34,054 bases of DNA from Pseudomonadota bacterium (GCA_021784845.1 JAJYHH010000061.1:1-34054); one strand, 5' to 3'. Positions 1 through 8,564 are shown, counted from the first letter of the stretch. Made by a program: numbers and translations. The notes: generated by a model not told the origin, from the sequence alone.

Positions 1-117
1 GCTAAAGCGTAGTTGTCGTCGTTGGCAACTATAGTTTTTGCAGTTGGATTTACGAGGAGCTCTGCACCTCGGCATGCCCTGAAGACTTTGCAACCCACGT
101 CGAAACCGATCGTCCCC
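1..117 (-). ncRNA. ssrA: tmRNA (transfer-messenger RNA), 5' portion; truncated by the left window edge within the tag-coding region
   Basis: Reverse complement reads ggggacgatcggtttcgacgtgggttgcaaag...gggcatgccgaggtgcagag...actatagttGCCAACGACGACAACTACGCTTTAGC. It has the typical tmRNA 5' end (GGGG...TTCGACGTGGGTTGCAAA) and the tag frame A-N-D-D-N-Y-A-L-A. It lies directly downstream of smpB. Confidence 0.95.
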
Positions 118-128
118 AAGATCGCGTC

Positions 129-158
129 ATTATCCCCCACGGGCCACCTGGTGCGCAA
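129..158 (-). promoter_or_regulatory. Candidate sigma-70 promoter for tmRNA (-35 TTGCGC at 153-158, 18 bp spacer, -10 GATAAT at 129-134)
   Basis: Read on the minus strand; the -10 lies about 11 nt before the mature tmRNA 5' end, consistent with a short leader removed by RNase P. Confidence 0.5.
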
Positions 159-215
159 GCGCAACCGGAACGGCCTGACCGAAAGCTCGGGTGCCAGGGG
201 CGTTCTTGCGGGATA

Positions 216-689
216 TCAGCGCTGTTTCAGGGCGCGTTCCTGCTCGCGGTCCGATTCGCGTTCGCGCAGTGTTGCGCGTTTGTCGTGCTGCTTCTTGCCG
301 CGCGCCAGAGCGATCTCGAGCTTGGCGCGGCCGTATTTCCAGTACAGCGACAGCGGCATCAACGTGTAGCCGCGTCGCTCGACGGCACCGATCAGGCGGT
401 TGATCTCCTGGCGATGAAGGAGCAGTTTGCGTGTGCGGGTGGGGTCGGCCTTTATGTGCGTGGAGGTCGTCTGCAGCGGGGAAAAATGCGCTCCAAAGAG
501 ATACATCTCACCGTTTTGAATGATTACGTAACTCTCTTTGAGCTGGGCACGACCTGCCCGCAGGCTCTTCGCCTCCCACCCCTGCAGGGCAATCCCTGCT
601 TCGAAGCGGTCCTCAATAAAGTAATCATGCCAAGCCTTCTTGTTTTGCGCGATCAGACGCGGCTCGGTCTTTTCTTTGGGCGCGGCCAT
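216..689 (-). CDS. smpB: SsrA-binding protein SmpB (ORF can extend to 716)
   Basis: Protein [43 protein letters not shown]...[16 protein letters not shown] is a typical SmpB; adjacent to ssrA. Confidence 0.97.
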   Translation of the reverse strand: MAAPKEKTEPRLIAQNKKAWHDYFIEDRFEAGIALQGWEAKSLRAGRAQLKESYVIIQNGEMYLFGAHFSPLQTTSTHIKADPTRTRKLLLHRQEINRLIGAVERRGYTLMPLSLYWKYGRAKLEIALARGKKQHDKRATLRERESDREQERALKQR

Positions 690-767
690 GGCCGGGGATG
701 GTGCGCCAAAGTCCATTGTCGATGCAAGACCTATGTGGTTTAGGGGGTTATCGTTTAGAGTGCAGAC

Positions 768-2126
768 ATGCCAGAGTCAGCTGAGTACCCTACGGTTTTG
801 TGGTCTGCCCGGGCGGGCGTTTTTTTCGCGAGCCTGGGTGCGCTCGTCGGCATGGACGCGCTGTCCGAATTTCCGTTTCTCCTCGTCCATTACGGTGGCG
901 CCACCTTTGTGGCGCTGTATCTGCTTGCCGCGATCCTTGTGACGTGGCCGCTCGTTGCGGCCCAGATGGCCTTTGGCCGTCGCCGTCGGCAACGGGCCCT
1001 GCGGGGGTTGTCGGTGGATGAAGCGGGGCGCGGCACGCGCGTTCTGTGGAACACGATCCGCGGGACGGCGGTGATCGGTGGCCTTCTGGTATTTTGTTAC
1101 GTGGCCGTCTTTTCGGGCTGGATCCTGTCTTATATCAAGACGTTGCTGGCCGGGGGGTTCGAGAACGCCGCCCTGTCGCTGGTCGTTGCACACTTTACGC
1201 ATCTGACGGGCAAACCCATCGCCGGTCTCGAGTGGGAGGCGGCCTTCATTGCACCGCTGTTGGCCGTCTCGGCGATGGGGCCTGCTGCGATCGAAGAGGT
1301 ATCGCGTTTCCTTGTGCCGGCACTGATGGCGCTCCTGATCGGCCTTGCCGCCTACGGTGTGTCACTCGACAGTTTCTTTGTGAGCGCGCCGCTGTTCATC
1401 ACGATACATGGGACTTATGTGGGCCCGGCCGCCGCCCTGGCGGCGCTGTCGCAGGCTTTTCTGGGGGCCGGTCTAGGGACCGCCTCTTTCGTAGCCTATG
1501 GTGCATACGTGCCGGCGCATACACGTATCGGGCGCCTGTCGTGGTGGTTTGTCTGTGCAGCGGTGGCCTGCGCGTGGCTGGCCGGTATCGCCTTTGCGTC
1601 GATTGCCTATGGGGCCGGTTTGCCGCCCTTGCCGGGTGGGGGGTTTGTGTTCGAAACGCTGCCGCTTGCGAGCGAGCGCCTGCCGCTTGGCCACCTCGTG
1701 GCCGGGCTCTGCTATCTGGCGCTCGTTCTGGCCGCCTGGGTGTCCACCGTGTCCTGGATCGAGCCGCTCATGCAGCTCGGGCGCGCCTGGGGGGTCGGCC
1801 GCGTTCGCATGGCGGTGGCGCTCGGTCTGGCAAGCCTCGCGATCGGCGGGGTTCTGATCCTTTCTTTGAAGTCATGGGCTTTTTCGTTTACCTTTCTGGG
1901 TCAAACGAAGACTCTGGGTCTCCTGGACATCCTGATGATGCTGGCTGTCAACGTCCTTTTGCCGTGGGGCGGGGGTGGCATGGCGGTATTCCTGGGCTGG
2001 CACGATGAGCGCGCCGTCGAAGGTCCGCGTCTCTGGGGGCGGGTGATCTGGTTGTGGTTGCTGCGGCTGGTCGTGCCGGCTGCTGTACTGATGGTTGTTC
2101 TGGGTGCCCCAAGGCTTATATTGTGA
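768..2126 (+). CDS. Divergent neurotransmitter:sodium symporter (NSS/SNF) family-like transporter
   Basis: 452 aa multi-TM protein; N-terminus [36 protein letters not shown] aligns by eye, without gaps, to the TM1 region of LeuT-type NSS proteins; CYVAVFSGW resembles the prokaryotic NSS TM3 motif. Confidence 0.8.
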   Translation: MPESAEYPTVLWSARAGVFFASLGALVGMDALSEFPFLLVHYGGATFVALYLLAAILVTWPLVAAQMAFGRRRRQRALRGLSVDEAGRGTRVLWNTIRGTAVIGGLLVFCYVAVFSGWILSYIKTLLAGGFENAALSLVVAHFTHLTGKPIAGLEWEAAFIAPLLAVSAMGPAAIEEVSRFLVPALMALLIGLAAYGVSLDSFFVSAPLFITIHGTYVGPAAALAALSQAFLGAGLGTASFVAYGAYVPAHTRIGRLSWWFVCAAVACAWLAGIAFASIAYGAGLPPLPGGGFVFETLPLASERLPLGHLVAGLCYLALVLAAWVSTVSWIEPLMQLGRAWGVGRVRMAVALGLASLAIGGVLILSLKSWAFSFTFLGQTKTLGLLDILMMLAVNVLLPWGGGGMAVFLGWHDERAVEGPRLWGRVIWLWLLRLVVPAAVLMVVLGAPRLIL

Positions 2127-2557
2127 CGACAATTAGCAAGAGTGCGTTGGTTGCCTATGGTGCCGACGAGATGTATGCGCTGGTCGCCGATGTCGACCGT
2201 TATCCGGAATTCCTGCCATGGTGCTCGGCGGCCCGTGTCCATGAAAAGACGGGCACGCAGATGCTGGCCGAGATCGAGATGACTTTCGGCGGCATCCACA
2301 AGACCTTCACCACGCGCAACGTGCTGAAACCTGGTGAGATGGATATCTGTCTCGTGCACGGTCCGTTCAGCCGCCTGGAGGGGTCATGGCGCTTCCAGCA
2401 GGTGGCCGATCTTGGCAGCCGGATCAGTCTGGATCTCGAGTTCGACTTTTCCAGCCGGCTTCTGGAGATGGCCGTCGGCCCCGTGTTCAGTTCGATCGCC
2501 AACAGTCTGGTCGATAGTTTCAAGAAACGGGCGCGTGAGGTGTATGGAAGCCGCTGA
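2123..2557 (+). CDS. ratA: RatA-like START/polyketide-cyclase family protein (ubiquinone-binding Coq10-like)
   Basis: [42 protein letters not shown] is characteristic of RatA/YfjG. Probable GTG start overlapping the upstream TGA (gtga). Followed by rnfH, as is common. Confidence 0.9.
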   Translation: MTTISKSALVAYGADEMYALVADVDRYPEFLPWCSAARVHEKTGTQMLAEIEMTFGGIHKTFTTRNVLKPGEMDICLVHGPFSRLEGSWRFQQVADLGSRISLDLEFDFSSRLLEMAVGPVFSSIANSLVDSFKKRAREVYGSR

Positions 2558-2846
2558 GATCGACATCGAGGTCGTGTATGTCGGGGCACCTCCGGCTGTG
2601 CGCGCGCTGCGCGTGGCGGCGACTGCGAGCGTGCTCGACGCCATCAGCCATTCCGGTCTGGCCGAAATGGCGCGACTGGACCTGCGCCGCTGTGGCGTCG
2701 GCATATTCGGGCGCCGCGTGAGCCTGGGCGACGGGCTGCATGCGGGCGACCGCGTCGAGATCTATGAACCGCTGCGAGCCGATCCGAAGGCGCGGCGCCG
2801 GGCTCGCGCCCGGAACGCGCGTCGTCAGTCGCGTTTCTTGCCGTAA
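2544..2846 (+). CDS. rnfH: RnfH family protein (UPF0125), ubiquitin-like fold
   Basis: MEAAEIDIEVVYVGAPPAVRALRVAATASVLDAISHSGLAE...VGIFGRRVSLGDGLHAGDRVEIYEPLRADPKARRRARA; overlaps the ratA 3' end. Confidence 0.9.
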   Translation: MEAAEIDIEVVYVGAPPAVRALRVAATASVLDAISHSGLAEMARLDLRRCGVGIFGRRVSLGDGLHAGDRVEIYEPLRADPKARRRARARNARRQSRFLP

Positions 2847-3172
2847 ATGTTCCGGGGCGTCGGTCTCGGTGTGCCGACGATACGCGCGAGCTTGCCGCCC
2901 TGGAAATACAACGTGAAATGCTCGGTGATGAGCGGTTTGTAGTTGCGCTTGAGCAGATAGTAGTAATCCCAGCGATTGTGATGGAACGGATCGCGGATCG
3001 CTGGCGGACCGAGTGTATATCTCACCTCGTCCCTGGTCATGCCCAGGTGCAGGTGCCGGATCATGGACGCCGTAATGACATTGCCCTGCTGGACCGTGGG
3101 TCGATACAGGATGTGACAGCCGCCCAGGAGCGCGGCCAGGCCGATCACAGGAAGAAGCGCGGGCTTTTGCAT
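2825..3172 (-). CDS. bamE: Outer membrane assembly lipoprotein BamE (SmpA/OmlA)
   Basis: Lipobox LLGGC; body GNVITASMIRHLHLGMTRDEVRYTLGPPAIRDPFHHNRWDYYYLLKRN; divergent from fur, as in many gammaproteobacteria. Confidence 0.95.
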   Translation of the reverse strand: MQKPALLPVIGLAALLGGCHILYRPTVQQGNVITASMIRHLHLGMTRDEVRYTLGPPAIRDPFHHNRWDYYYLLKRNYKPLITEHFTLYFQGGKLARIVGTPRPTPRNIYGKKRD

Positions 3173-3254
3173 GGGAATGATTCTAGTTTACACTGGGCGA
3201 TGTGGACAGCCGACAAAGTACACCATCAATTCCCGCAAGGCAAAAAGGCGTTGC

Positions 3255-3698
3255 ATGAGTGACAGTGCAGATCTGAAAAAGGCGGGACTGAAGGCCACCT
3301 TGCCGCGGCTCAAGATCCTCAGCATTCTCGAGGCGGCCAAGGTGCACCACATGACCGCGGAGGATGTCTACAAGGCCCTTCTGGAAACGGGTGAGGAAGT
3401 GGGCCTGGCCACCGTGTATCGCGTGCTCACCCAGTTTGAGGCGGCGGGACTTGTGATCCGCCACAATTTTGAAGGCGGGCGCTCCGTTTTCGAGATCAAC
3501 CAGGGCAGCCACCATGACCACGTCGTCTGTGTCGAATGTGGCGAGGTGTTCGAATTTTATGATCCCGCGATCGAGGAGCGCCAGCGCAAGGTGGCAGAAA
3601 GTCTGGGCTTCGATGTGGACAGTCATTCCCTCTATATGTATGGCGTGTGTCTGGGCATGAAGCGCCACGGACATTGCTCGAAAAAGGAAGGCCGCTAG
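3255..3698 (+). CDS. fur: Ferric uptake regulator Fur
   Basis: LKKAGLKATLPRLKILSILE...HHMTAEDVYKALLETGEEVGLATVYRVLTQFEAAGLV...HHDHVVCVECGEVFEF. ATG at 3255. Confidence 0.97.
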   Translation: MSDSADLKKAGLKATLPRLKILSILEAAKVHHMTAEDVYKALLETGEEVGLATVYRVLTQFEAAGLVIRHNFEGGRSVFEINQGSHHDHVVCVECGEVFEFYDPAIEERQRKVAESLGFDVDSHSLYMYGVCLGMKRHGHCSKKEGR

Positions 3699-4210
3699 GA
3701 CCCGGCGACCGGAGGGAATTCCTGAGGCCGGCGTTTCAATTCAAGAAGGACGGCCACCTCGTCACAGCGATTGTACTTGTAGCACTTGACGCAGACGTTC
3801 CAGACCTTCTCCGGCAGCGTCTCCATTCCCACAGTGACAAAACCGAGTTTGTGAAAGAAGGTCGGCACATAGGTCAGGGCCATCAGCCGGCGCAGGCCCA
3901 GTTGGCGGGCCTCGGCGATGATGCGCTGAACCATGAGCCGTCCCAGCCCGCGCCGTTCGTGGTCCTCGCTGACGACGAGACTGCGTACTTCGCCGAGATC
4001 CTCAGTGAATATCTCGAGCGCGCCGATGGCGACCACCTCGCTGTTGATTTCGATGACGAAGAAATCCCGAAGATGCCGGTAGAGCTCGTTCATCGTGCGC
4101 GGCAGAAGGTTGCCCTTGGCCGCGTACTGCTCAAGCAGATGGTGAATGTAGGGTACGTCGCGGATCTGTGCCTGGCGTACATTCGGCGTCATCATGACGG
4201 CTTCAGTCAT
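3695..4210 (-). CDS. GNAT N-acetyltransferase, short N-acetylglutamate-synthase-like protein
   Basis: VRQAQIRDVPYIHHLLEQYAAKGNLLPRTMNELYRHLRDFFVIE...EVRSLVVSEDHERRGLGRLMVQRIIAEARQLGLRRLMALTYVPTFFHKLGF. GNAT motif A plus NAGS-like ends. Start overlaps the recN stop (ATGACTGA). Confidence 0.85.
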   Translation of the reverse strand: MTEAVMMTPNVRQAQIRDVPYIHHLLEQYAAKGNLLPRTMNELYRHLRDFFVIEINSEVVAIGALEIFTEDLGEVRSLVVSEDHERRGLGRLMVQRIIAEARQLGLRRLMALTYVPTFFHKLGFVTVGMETLPEKVWNVCVKCYKYNRCDEVAVLLELKRRPQEFPPVAGS

Positions 4211-5852
4211 GCAGCATATCCTTGGCGAGCGCGCGGGTGCGGGCTGTAATGGAGAGGCCGCCCAGCATGCGCGCCACTTCCTCGATCCGTTCACGATCAG
4301 ACAGCACGGCAACTGTACTGTGCGTGCGTGCGTCACGCGTCTCCTTGCTGACGCGCAGGTGCGCGTCCCCTTGCGCGGCCACCTGCGCGAGGTGGGTGAT
4401 GCAGATGATCTGCCGTTTGCGGGCGAGCTGGCGTAGCCGTTGGCCGACGATCTCGGCCACGGCCCCGCCAATGCCGACATCGACTTCGTCAAAGACGAGA
4501 GTCGGACCCTGGTAGACATCGGCCAGGACCACTTGCACCGCCAGGCTGATCCGCGACAGTTCACCACCGGAGGCGGCGCGCGCAAGCGGCTTGACGGGAC
4601 TGTCAGGCTGCGCGCTCAGAAGGAATTCCACCTCCTCGTGCCCATTGGGACTCAGTGGAGTCTCCGTCAGCGCCACCTCAAAGCGGCCGGAGGCGAGTCC
4701 GAGGCGCTGGATTTCGGCGGTGACCGCAGCGGCGAGGAGCGGTCCGGCGGCCGAGCGCTTGCGGCTCAAGGCCTCCGCCGCCTGCTCCGCCCGGCGGCGC
4801 AAGGAGTCGACTTCGGCGGCCAGCGCTTCATGATCCTGTTCGCCGGATGTCATCGCTGCGTATTCCGCTTCCATCTCCTGCCACAGCCGATACAGTTCGT
4901 CATTGCCGACCCGATGTTTGCGCGCCAGCTCATGCCAGCGCCCAAGCCGTGTATCGAGCGCTGCCATGTCGGCGGCATCGCCCCAGTCGCCTGCGGAGAG
5001 GCGATTGAGGGAGTGGGCCGCTTCGGCGATTTCGAGTGCTGCGCTGGCCAGCAGTCCCGTGGCTTCGCCGAGGCGGCTGTCAAAACGCTCCAGGGCGGAC
5101 AGGCGATTGTGGACTTCGGCGAGTTGGGCGGTCACGGTCTGCTCGCCTTCACTCAAGCGGTCAAGGGCGCCCGTTATGCCGCTTGCCAGTTCCTGGACAT
5201 GCGCGGCCCGGCGGTGACTTTCATTCAGGGTATGCCATTCGTCTGCGTGGGGCGCCAGTGCGCGCAGTTCCTCGAGCTGATAGTGCAGCAGGGATATGCG
5301 GGCTGCCCGTTGGGCCTGGTTTTCGGTGAAGTCGCGCAACCGGGTCGCTGCCGCAGACCACGTGGCGAAGGCTGTCTGCATCGTGGCGTGCTCGCTGCTG
5401 GCGCCGGCGTAGGCGTCCAGCAGGGCGCGCTGGGTCTCGCGGCGCATGAGGCTGTGGTGTTCGTGCTGGCCGTGCAGGTCGATCAGCAGTTCCCCGAATT
5501 CACGCAGCCGTTGAATCGGCAAAGGCGTGCCGTTGATGAAGGCGCGCGAGCGGTCGGCCGACACGATGCGGCGCACCTCGCAATCCTCGCCGGCCATGAG
5601 CCCATGTTCTTCCAGCCACTGGGTTGCCGCCTCGTAGGTGCCGACGTGGAAGGAGGCGGTGATCTCGGCGGCGGTGGCGCCGGCGCGCACCACGTCGGCG
5701 CCGGCCCGGTTACCGACGACGATGGACAGGGCGTCCATCAACAGGGATTTGCCGGCGCCGGTCTCGCCGGTTACGACGGTCAGTCCCGGACCAAAGGGAA
5801 CCGCCAGGGCGTCGATCACGGCAAAGGCGCGTACCTGCAGGCCCGTGAGCAT
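4203..5852 (-). CDS. recN: DNA repair protein RecN
   Basis: MLTGLQVRAFAVIDALAVPFGPGLTVVTGETGAGKSLLMDALSIVVGNRA (Walker A) and ...ASGGELSRISLAVQVVLADVYQGPTLVFDEVDVGIGGAVAEIVGQRLRQLA. Confidence 0.97.
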   Translation of the reverse strand: MLTGLQVRAFAVIDALAVPFGPGLTVVTGETGAGKSLLMDALSIVVGNRAGADVVRAGATAAEITASFHVGTYEAATQWLEEHGLMAGEDCEVRRIVSADRSRAFINGTPLPIQRLREFGELLIDLHGQHEHHSLMRRETQRALLDAYAGASSEHATMQTAFATWSAAATRLRDFTENQAQRAARISLLHYQLEELRALAPHADEWHTLNESHRRAAHVQELASGITGALDRLSEGEQTVTAQLAEVHNRLSALERFDSRLGEATGLLASAALEIAEAAHSLNRLSAGDWGDAADMAALDTRLGRWHELARKHRVGNDELYRLWQEMEAEYAAMTSGEQDHEALAAEVDSLRRRAEQAAEALSRKRSAAGPLLAAAVTAEIQRLGLASGRFEVALTETPLSPNGHEEVEFLLSAQPDSPVKPLARAASGGELSRISLAVQVVLADVYQGPTLVFDEVDVGIGGAVAEIVGQRLRQLARKRQIICITHLAQVAAQGDAHLRVSKETRDARTHSTVAVLSDRERIEEVARMLGGLSITARTRALAKDMLHD

Positions 5853-6721
5853 CAGACGCGCCGCCCCCAGTGGAGTTTTTGACGAAGCACCTCGTAGTGG
5901 TTCCGGTCCAGCGGGTGAACGAGGGTGACGGGGACATCGGCGCGCCGAACGAGAACCCGGTCGCCGTTGACCAGGCGGAAATTGGATTGCCCGTCGAAGG
6001 TGGCATGGGCGCTCTGGTCGCTGACGAGCACGATCTCGACATGCGAGTGGCTGGGCACGGCGATGGGCCGGTTGCTGAGCGTGTGCGGACAGATCGGCAC
6101 GAGCACGAGGGCGGCGAGTTCCGGGTGCAGGATCGGGCCACCGGCCGACATGGCGTAGGCCGTCGACCCGGTTGGCGTGGCGACGATGATGCCGTCGGCG
6201 CGCGCTCCGCTCACGAACTGTCCGTCGATGTACGTCTCGAATTCGATGAGCCGGGCCAGCTCTCCTTTGTTGACGACCACATCGTTGAAGGCAAGGCGGG
6301 TGAGGATCACCTGTTCACCCCGGACGATCTCGGCCGTGAGCAGAAAGCGCTCCTCGGTCTGGTAGTGGCCCTCGAGTATGTCGTCTATGATGTCCATCTT
6401 GTCAGTGGACACATCCGCCAAAAACCCCAGGCGGCCGATATTGACACCGATCAGCGGGATGCGGTGCACGGCCAGCGTGCGCGCGACGTTCAGCAACGTC
6501 CCGTCACCGCCCATGACGATGGCCAGATCGATCTCCGTGCCGATCCGCTCGATGGGTGCCGTCGGCACATTGTGGATGTGCAGGGCGGCTGCCGTGTCGG
6601 CTTCGACGACAATGTGCAGATGGCGTTTCTGAAGGAGCGAGCAGAGGCGTTCCAGGACCTCGCGCCCGCCCTTGTCGCCGTATTTTCCGAACAGACCGAC
6701 ACGTTCGATGGGTGTTTTCAT
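5852..6721 (-). CDS. nadK: NAD(+) kinase
   Basis: AIVMGGDGTLLNVAR, GVNIGRLGFLADV, ARADGIIVATPTGSTAYAMSAGGPILHPE. Confidence 0.97.
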   Translation of the reverse strand: MKTPIERVGLFGKYGDKGGREVLERLCSLLQKRHLHIVVEADTAAALHIHNVPTAPIERIGTEIDLAIVMGGDGTLLNVARTLAVHRIPLIGVNIGRLGFLADVSTDKMDIIDDILEGHYQTEERFLLTAEIVRGEQVILTRLAFNDVVVNKGELARLIEFETYIDGQFVSGARADGIIVATPTGSTAYAMSAGGPILHPELAALVLVPICPHTLSNRPIAVPSHSHVEIVLVSDQSAHATFDGQSNFRLVNGDRVLVRRADVPVTLVHPLDRNHYEVLRQKLHWGRRV

Positions 6722-6796
6722 AAAGCCCTACCGTTTCTTTGATCAACACTAGCATGCACCCTGCCCGCGGGGAACAGGGAGGGTTAAGGGTTGTTG

Positions 6797-6825
6797 TTGA
6801 CAGGGCTGGGCGCTGTTGGTAGCGT
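6797..6825 (+). promoter_or_regulatory. Candidate sigma-70 promoter for hrcA (-35 TTGACA 6797-6802, 17 bp, -10 TAGCGT 6820-6825)
   Basis: Consensus -35 with weak -10; predicted start falls at the CIRCE element. Confidence 0.55.
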
Positions 6826-6828
6826 GGG

Positions 6829-6855
6829 CTGGCACTCCTAAAGGTGGAGTGCTAA
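6829..6855 (+). promoter_or_regulatory. CIRCE operator (HrcA binding site)
   Basis: CTGGCACTC-N9(ctaaaggtg)-GAGTGCTAA versus consensus TTAGCACTC-N9-GAGTGCTAA: right arm perfect, left arm 7/9, spacer exactly 9 bp, immediately upstream of hrcA. Confidence 0.93.
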
Positions 6856-6865
6856 GAGGATGAGT

Positions 6866-7921
6866 ATGGTTGCTTTGACGCCCCGTTCGGAACGCCTGCT
6901 AAAGGCTCTGATCGAACAATATATAGTCGAGGGCCAACCGGTTGGTTCGCGCAGCCTGGTGAAACAGGCGAGCCTGGAGTTCAGTCCGGCGACGGTCCGC
7001 AACATCATGGCGGATCTGGAGGAAATGGGCCTGATCCGCTCCCCCCACACATCCGCCGGCCGTGTGCCGACGGAGCTCGGCTACCGCCTGTTTGTGAACA
7101 CGCTGCTCACAGCACAGCCGCTGGAGATGATCAACATCCGCGACTTCGAGGAGCAGTTGCCGTCCCACCAGGATCCCCAGTTCCTGATCGAGGCGGCGTC
7201 GGGACTGTTGTCGCAGGTCACCAAGCTGGCCGGGGTCGTGCGTGTCCCCCGGCGTGCGCATTCCGGTTTCCTCCAGCTCGAATTTCTGAGCCTGTCGGCG
7301 CACCGGGTGCTGGTCATCCTCGTGACGCAGGAGGGCCAGGTCCTAAATCGCGTGATCCAGCCCAAGAGGCGCTATTCTCCGGCCGAGCTGCAAGAGGCGG
7401 CCAATATGTTCAACAGCGTGTATGCCGGGCGGTCGTTCGAGGATGTGCGGCGCAGTCTCGTGCGGGCCCTGGAGCAGGACAGCGAAGCCATGCAGAAACT
7501 CATGCGTTCGGCAGTCGAGATGGCGCATGAGGTGTTTGGCGAAGTGGCCGAGGGCGATCCGCTGGTGGTCAGCGGCGAGGCCAATCTGCTGGCCTTCCCG
7601 GAACTGAGTGACCGGGAAAAGCTGAAACGGCTTTTTGACGCATTCAACGCAAAGCAGGATCTCCTGAGTCTCCTCGACCAGAGCATGGCGGTCGGGGGAA
7701 TCCAGATCTTCATCGGTGGCGAGTCGGGCTACGAATCACTCGAGCCCTGCAGTGTGGTCGCGGCGCCCTACGAGGTGGACGGGAAGATTGTCGGCACTCT
7801 CGGTGTGGTGGGACCGACACGGATGTCCTACAACCGGGTCATCTCCATCGTCGATGTCACGGCCCGCCTGTTGAGCGGGGCTCTTACGCATAACGCCGGT
7901 CACGGCACCAATGAGGCTTGA
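6866..7921 (+). CDS. hrcA: Heat-inducible transcription repressor HrcA (ORF opens at ATG 6860; ATG 6866 has better-spaced SD AGAGG)
   Basis: LTPRSERLLKALIEQYIVEGQPVGSRSLVKQASLEFSPATVRNIMADLEEMGLIRSPHTSAGRVPTELGYRLFV. Confidence 0.97.
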   Translation: MVALTPRSERLLKALIEQYIVEGQPVGSRSLVKQASLEFSPATVRNIMADLEEMGLIRSPHTSAGRVPTELGYRLFVNTLLTAQPLEMINIRDFEEQLPSHQDPQFLIEAASGLLSQVTKLAGVVRVPRRAHSGFLQLEFLSLSAHRVLVILVTQEGQVLNRVIQPKRRYSPAELQEAANMFNSVYAGRSFEDVRRSLVRALEQDSEAMQKLMRSAVEMAHEVFGEVAEGDPLVVSGEANLLAFPELSDREKLKRLFDAFNAKQDLLSLLDQSMAVGGIQIFIGGESGYESLEPCSVVAAPYEVDGKIVGTLGVVGPTRMSYNRVISIVDVTARLLSGALTHNAGHGTNEA

Positions 7922-7945
7922 AAGACGCTCCGATGGCCCCACATT
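7917..7945 (+). promoter_or_regulatory. Sigma-32 (RpoH)-type heat-shock promoter upstream of grpE
   Basis: CTTGAAA (7917-7923) - 13 bp - CCCCACATT (7937-7945); the -35 spans the hrcA stop codon. Confidence 0.85.
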
Positions 7946-7999
7946 GCCCGGATGTGGTTTTGTCATAGCGGGGTTAGATCATGTCAGGAGAACACAACG

Positions 8000-8533
8000 A
8001 TGAGCGGTGACGGCGGGCAGGCGCAAGACAAAAGCGCCGAGGTGGCGGCCGAGGCACCGGACGCATCGGCGCTGATGGCGGAAGTCGAGAAGCTGCGCGC
8101 AGAGGTTGCGGAAAACCGCGAACGCATGTTGCGGGCGGTGGCCGAAAGCGACAATGTCCGGCGGCGGGCCGAGCAGGACGCCGCACAGGCGAAGAAGTTT
8201 GCGCTGGAGCGGTTTGCCGCCGAGCTTTTGCCGGTGCGTGACAGCCTCGAGCGGGCACGGACCGTCGACCGGGACGCTCAGGGAATCGATGCGTTCGTGG
8301 CGGGTCTCGACCTGACCCTGAAGCTCATGGACAGCGTCCTCGAGAAGTTTTCGGTCACCGTCCTCGATCCAGTGGGGCAGCGGTTCAACCCGGAGCAGCA
8401 GCAGGCGATGACCATGATCGAGAGTGACACGATCCCGGCCAATCATGTGGTCGAGGTGGTGCAGAAGGGCTTCCTGCTGCATGACCGGTTACTGCGTCCG
8501 GCACTCGTCGTGGTGGCCAAGGGGCGCTCGTGA
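8000..8533 (+). CDS. grpE: Nucleotide exchange factor GrpE
   Basis: Between hrcA and dnaK; RAVAESDNVRRRAEQDAAQAKKFALERFAAELLPVRDSLERA...NHVVEVVQKGFLLHDRLLRPALVVVAK. ATG at 8000 with SD caggag. Confidence 0.96.
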   Translation: MSGDGGQAQDKSAEVAAEAPDASALMAEVEKLRAEVAENRERMLRAVAESDNVRRRAEQDAAQAKKFALERFAAELLPVRDSLERARTVDRDAQGIDAFVAGLDLTLKLMDSVLEKFSVTVLDPVGQRFNPEQQQAMTMIESDTIPANHVVEVVQKGFLLHDRLLRPALVVVAKGRS

Positions 8534-8535
8534 GC

Positions 8536-8564
8536 CTTGAAATCGGTGTCCGGCCACCCCATCT
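8536..8564 (+). promoter_or_regulatory. Sigma-32 (RpoH)-type heat-shock promoter upstream of dnaK
   Basis: CTTGAAA (8536-8542) - 14 bp - CCCCATCT (8557-8564), near-perfect match to the RpoH consensus, 2 bp after the grpE stop. Confidence 0.92.

Noticed and set aside
13-369. 118-aa plus-strand ORF at the left edge
   Set aside because: Runs antisense through tmRNA and the end of smpB.
3172-3200. Possible Fur box (gggaatgattctagttt) in the bamE-fur gap
   Set aside because: Only a loose match to the 19-bp Fur consensus; not supportable by eye.
4440-5882. 480-aa plus-strand ORF opposite recN
   Set aside because: Antisense to recN; Gly/Gln-rich nonsense composition.
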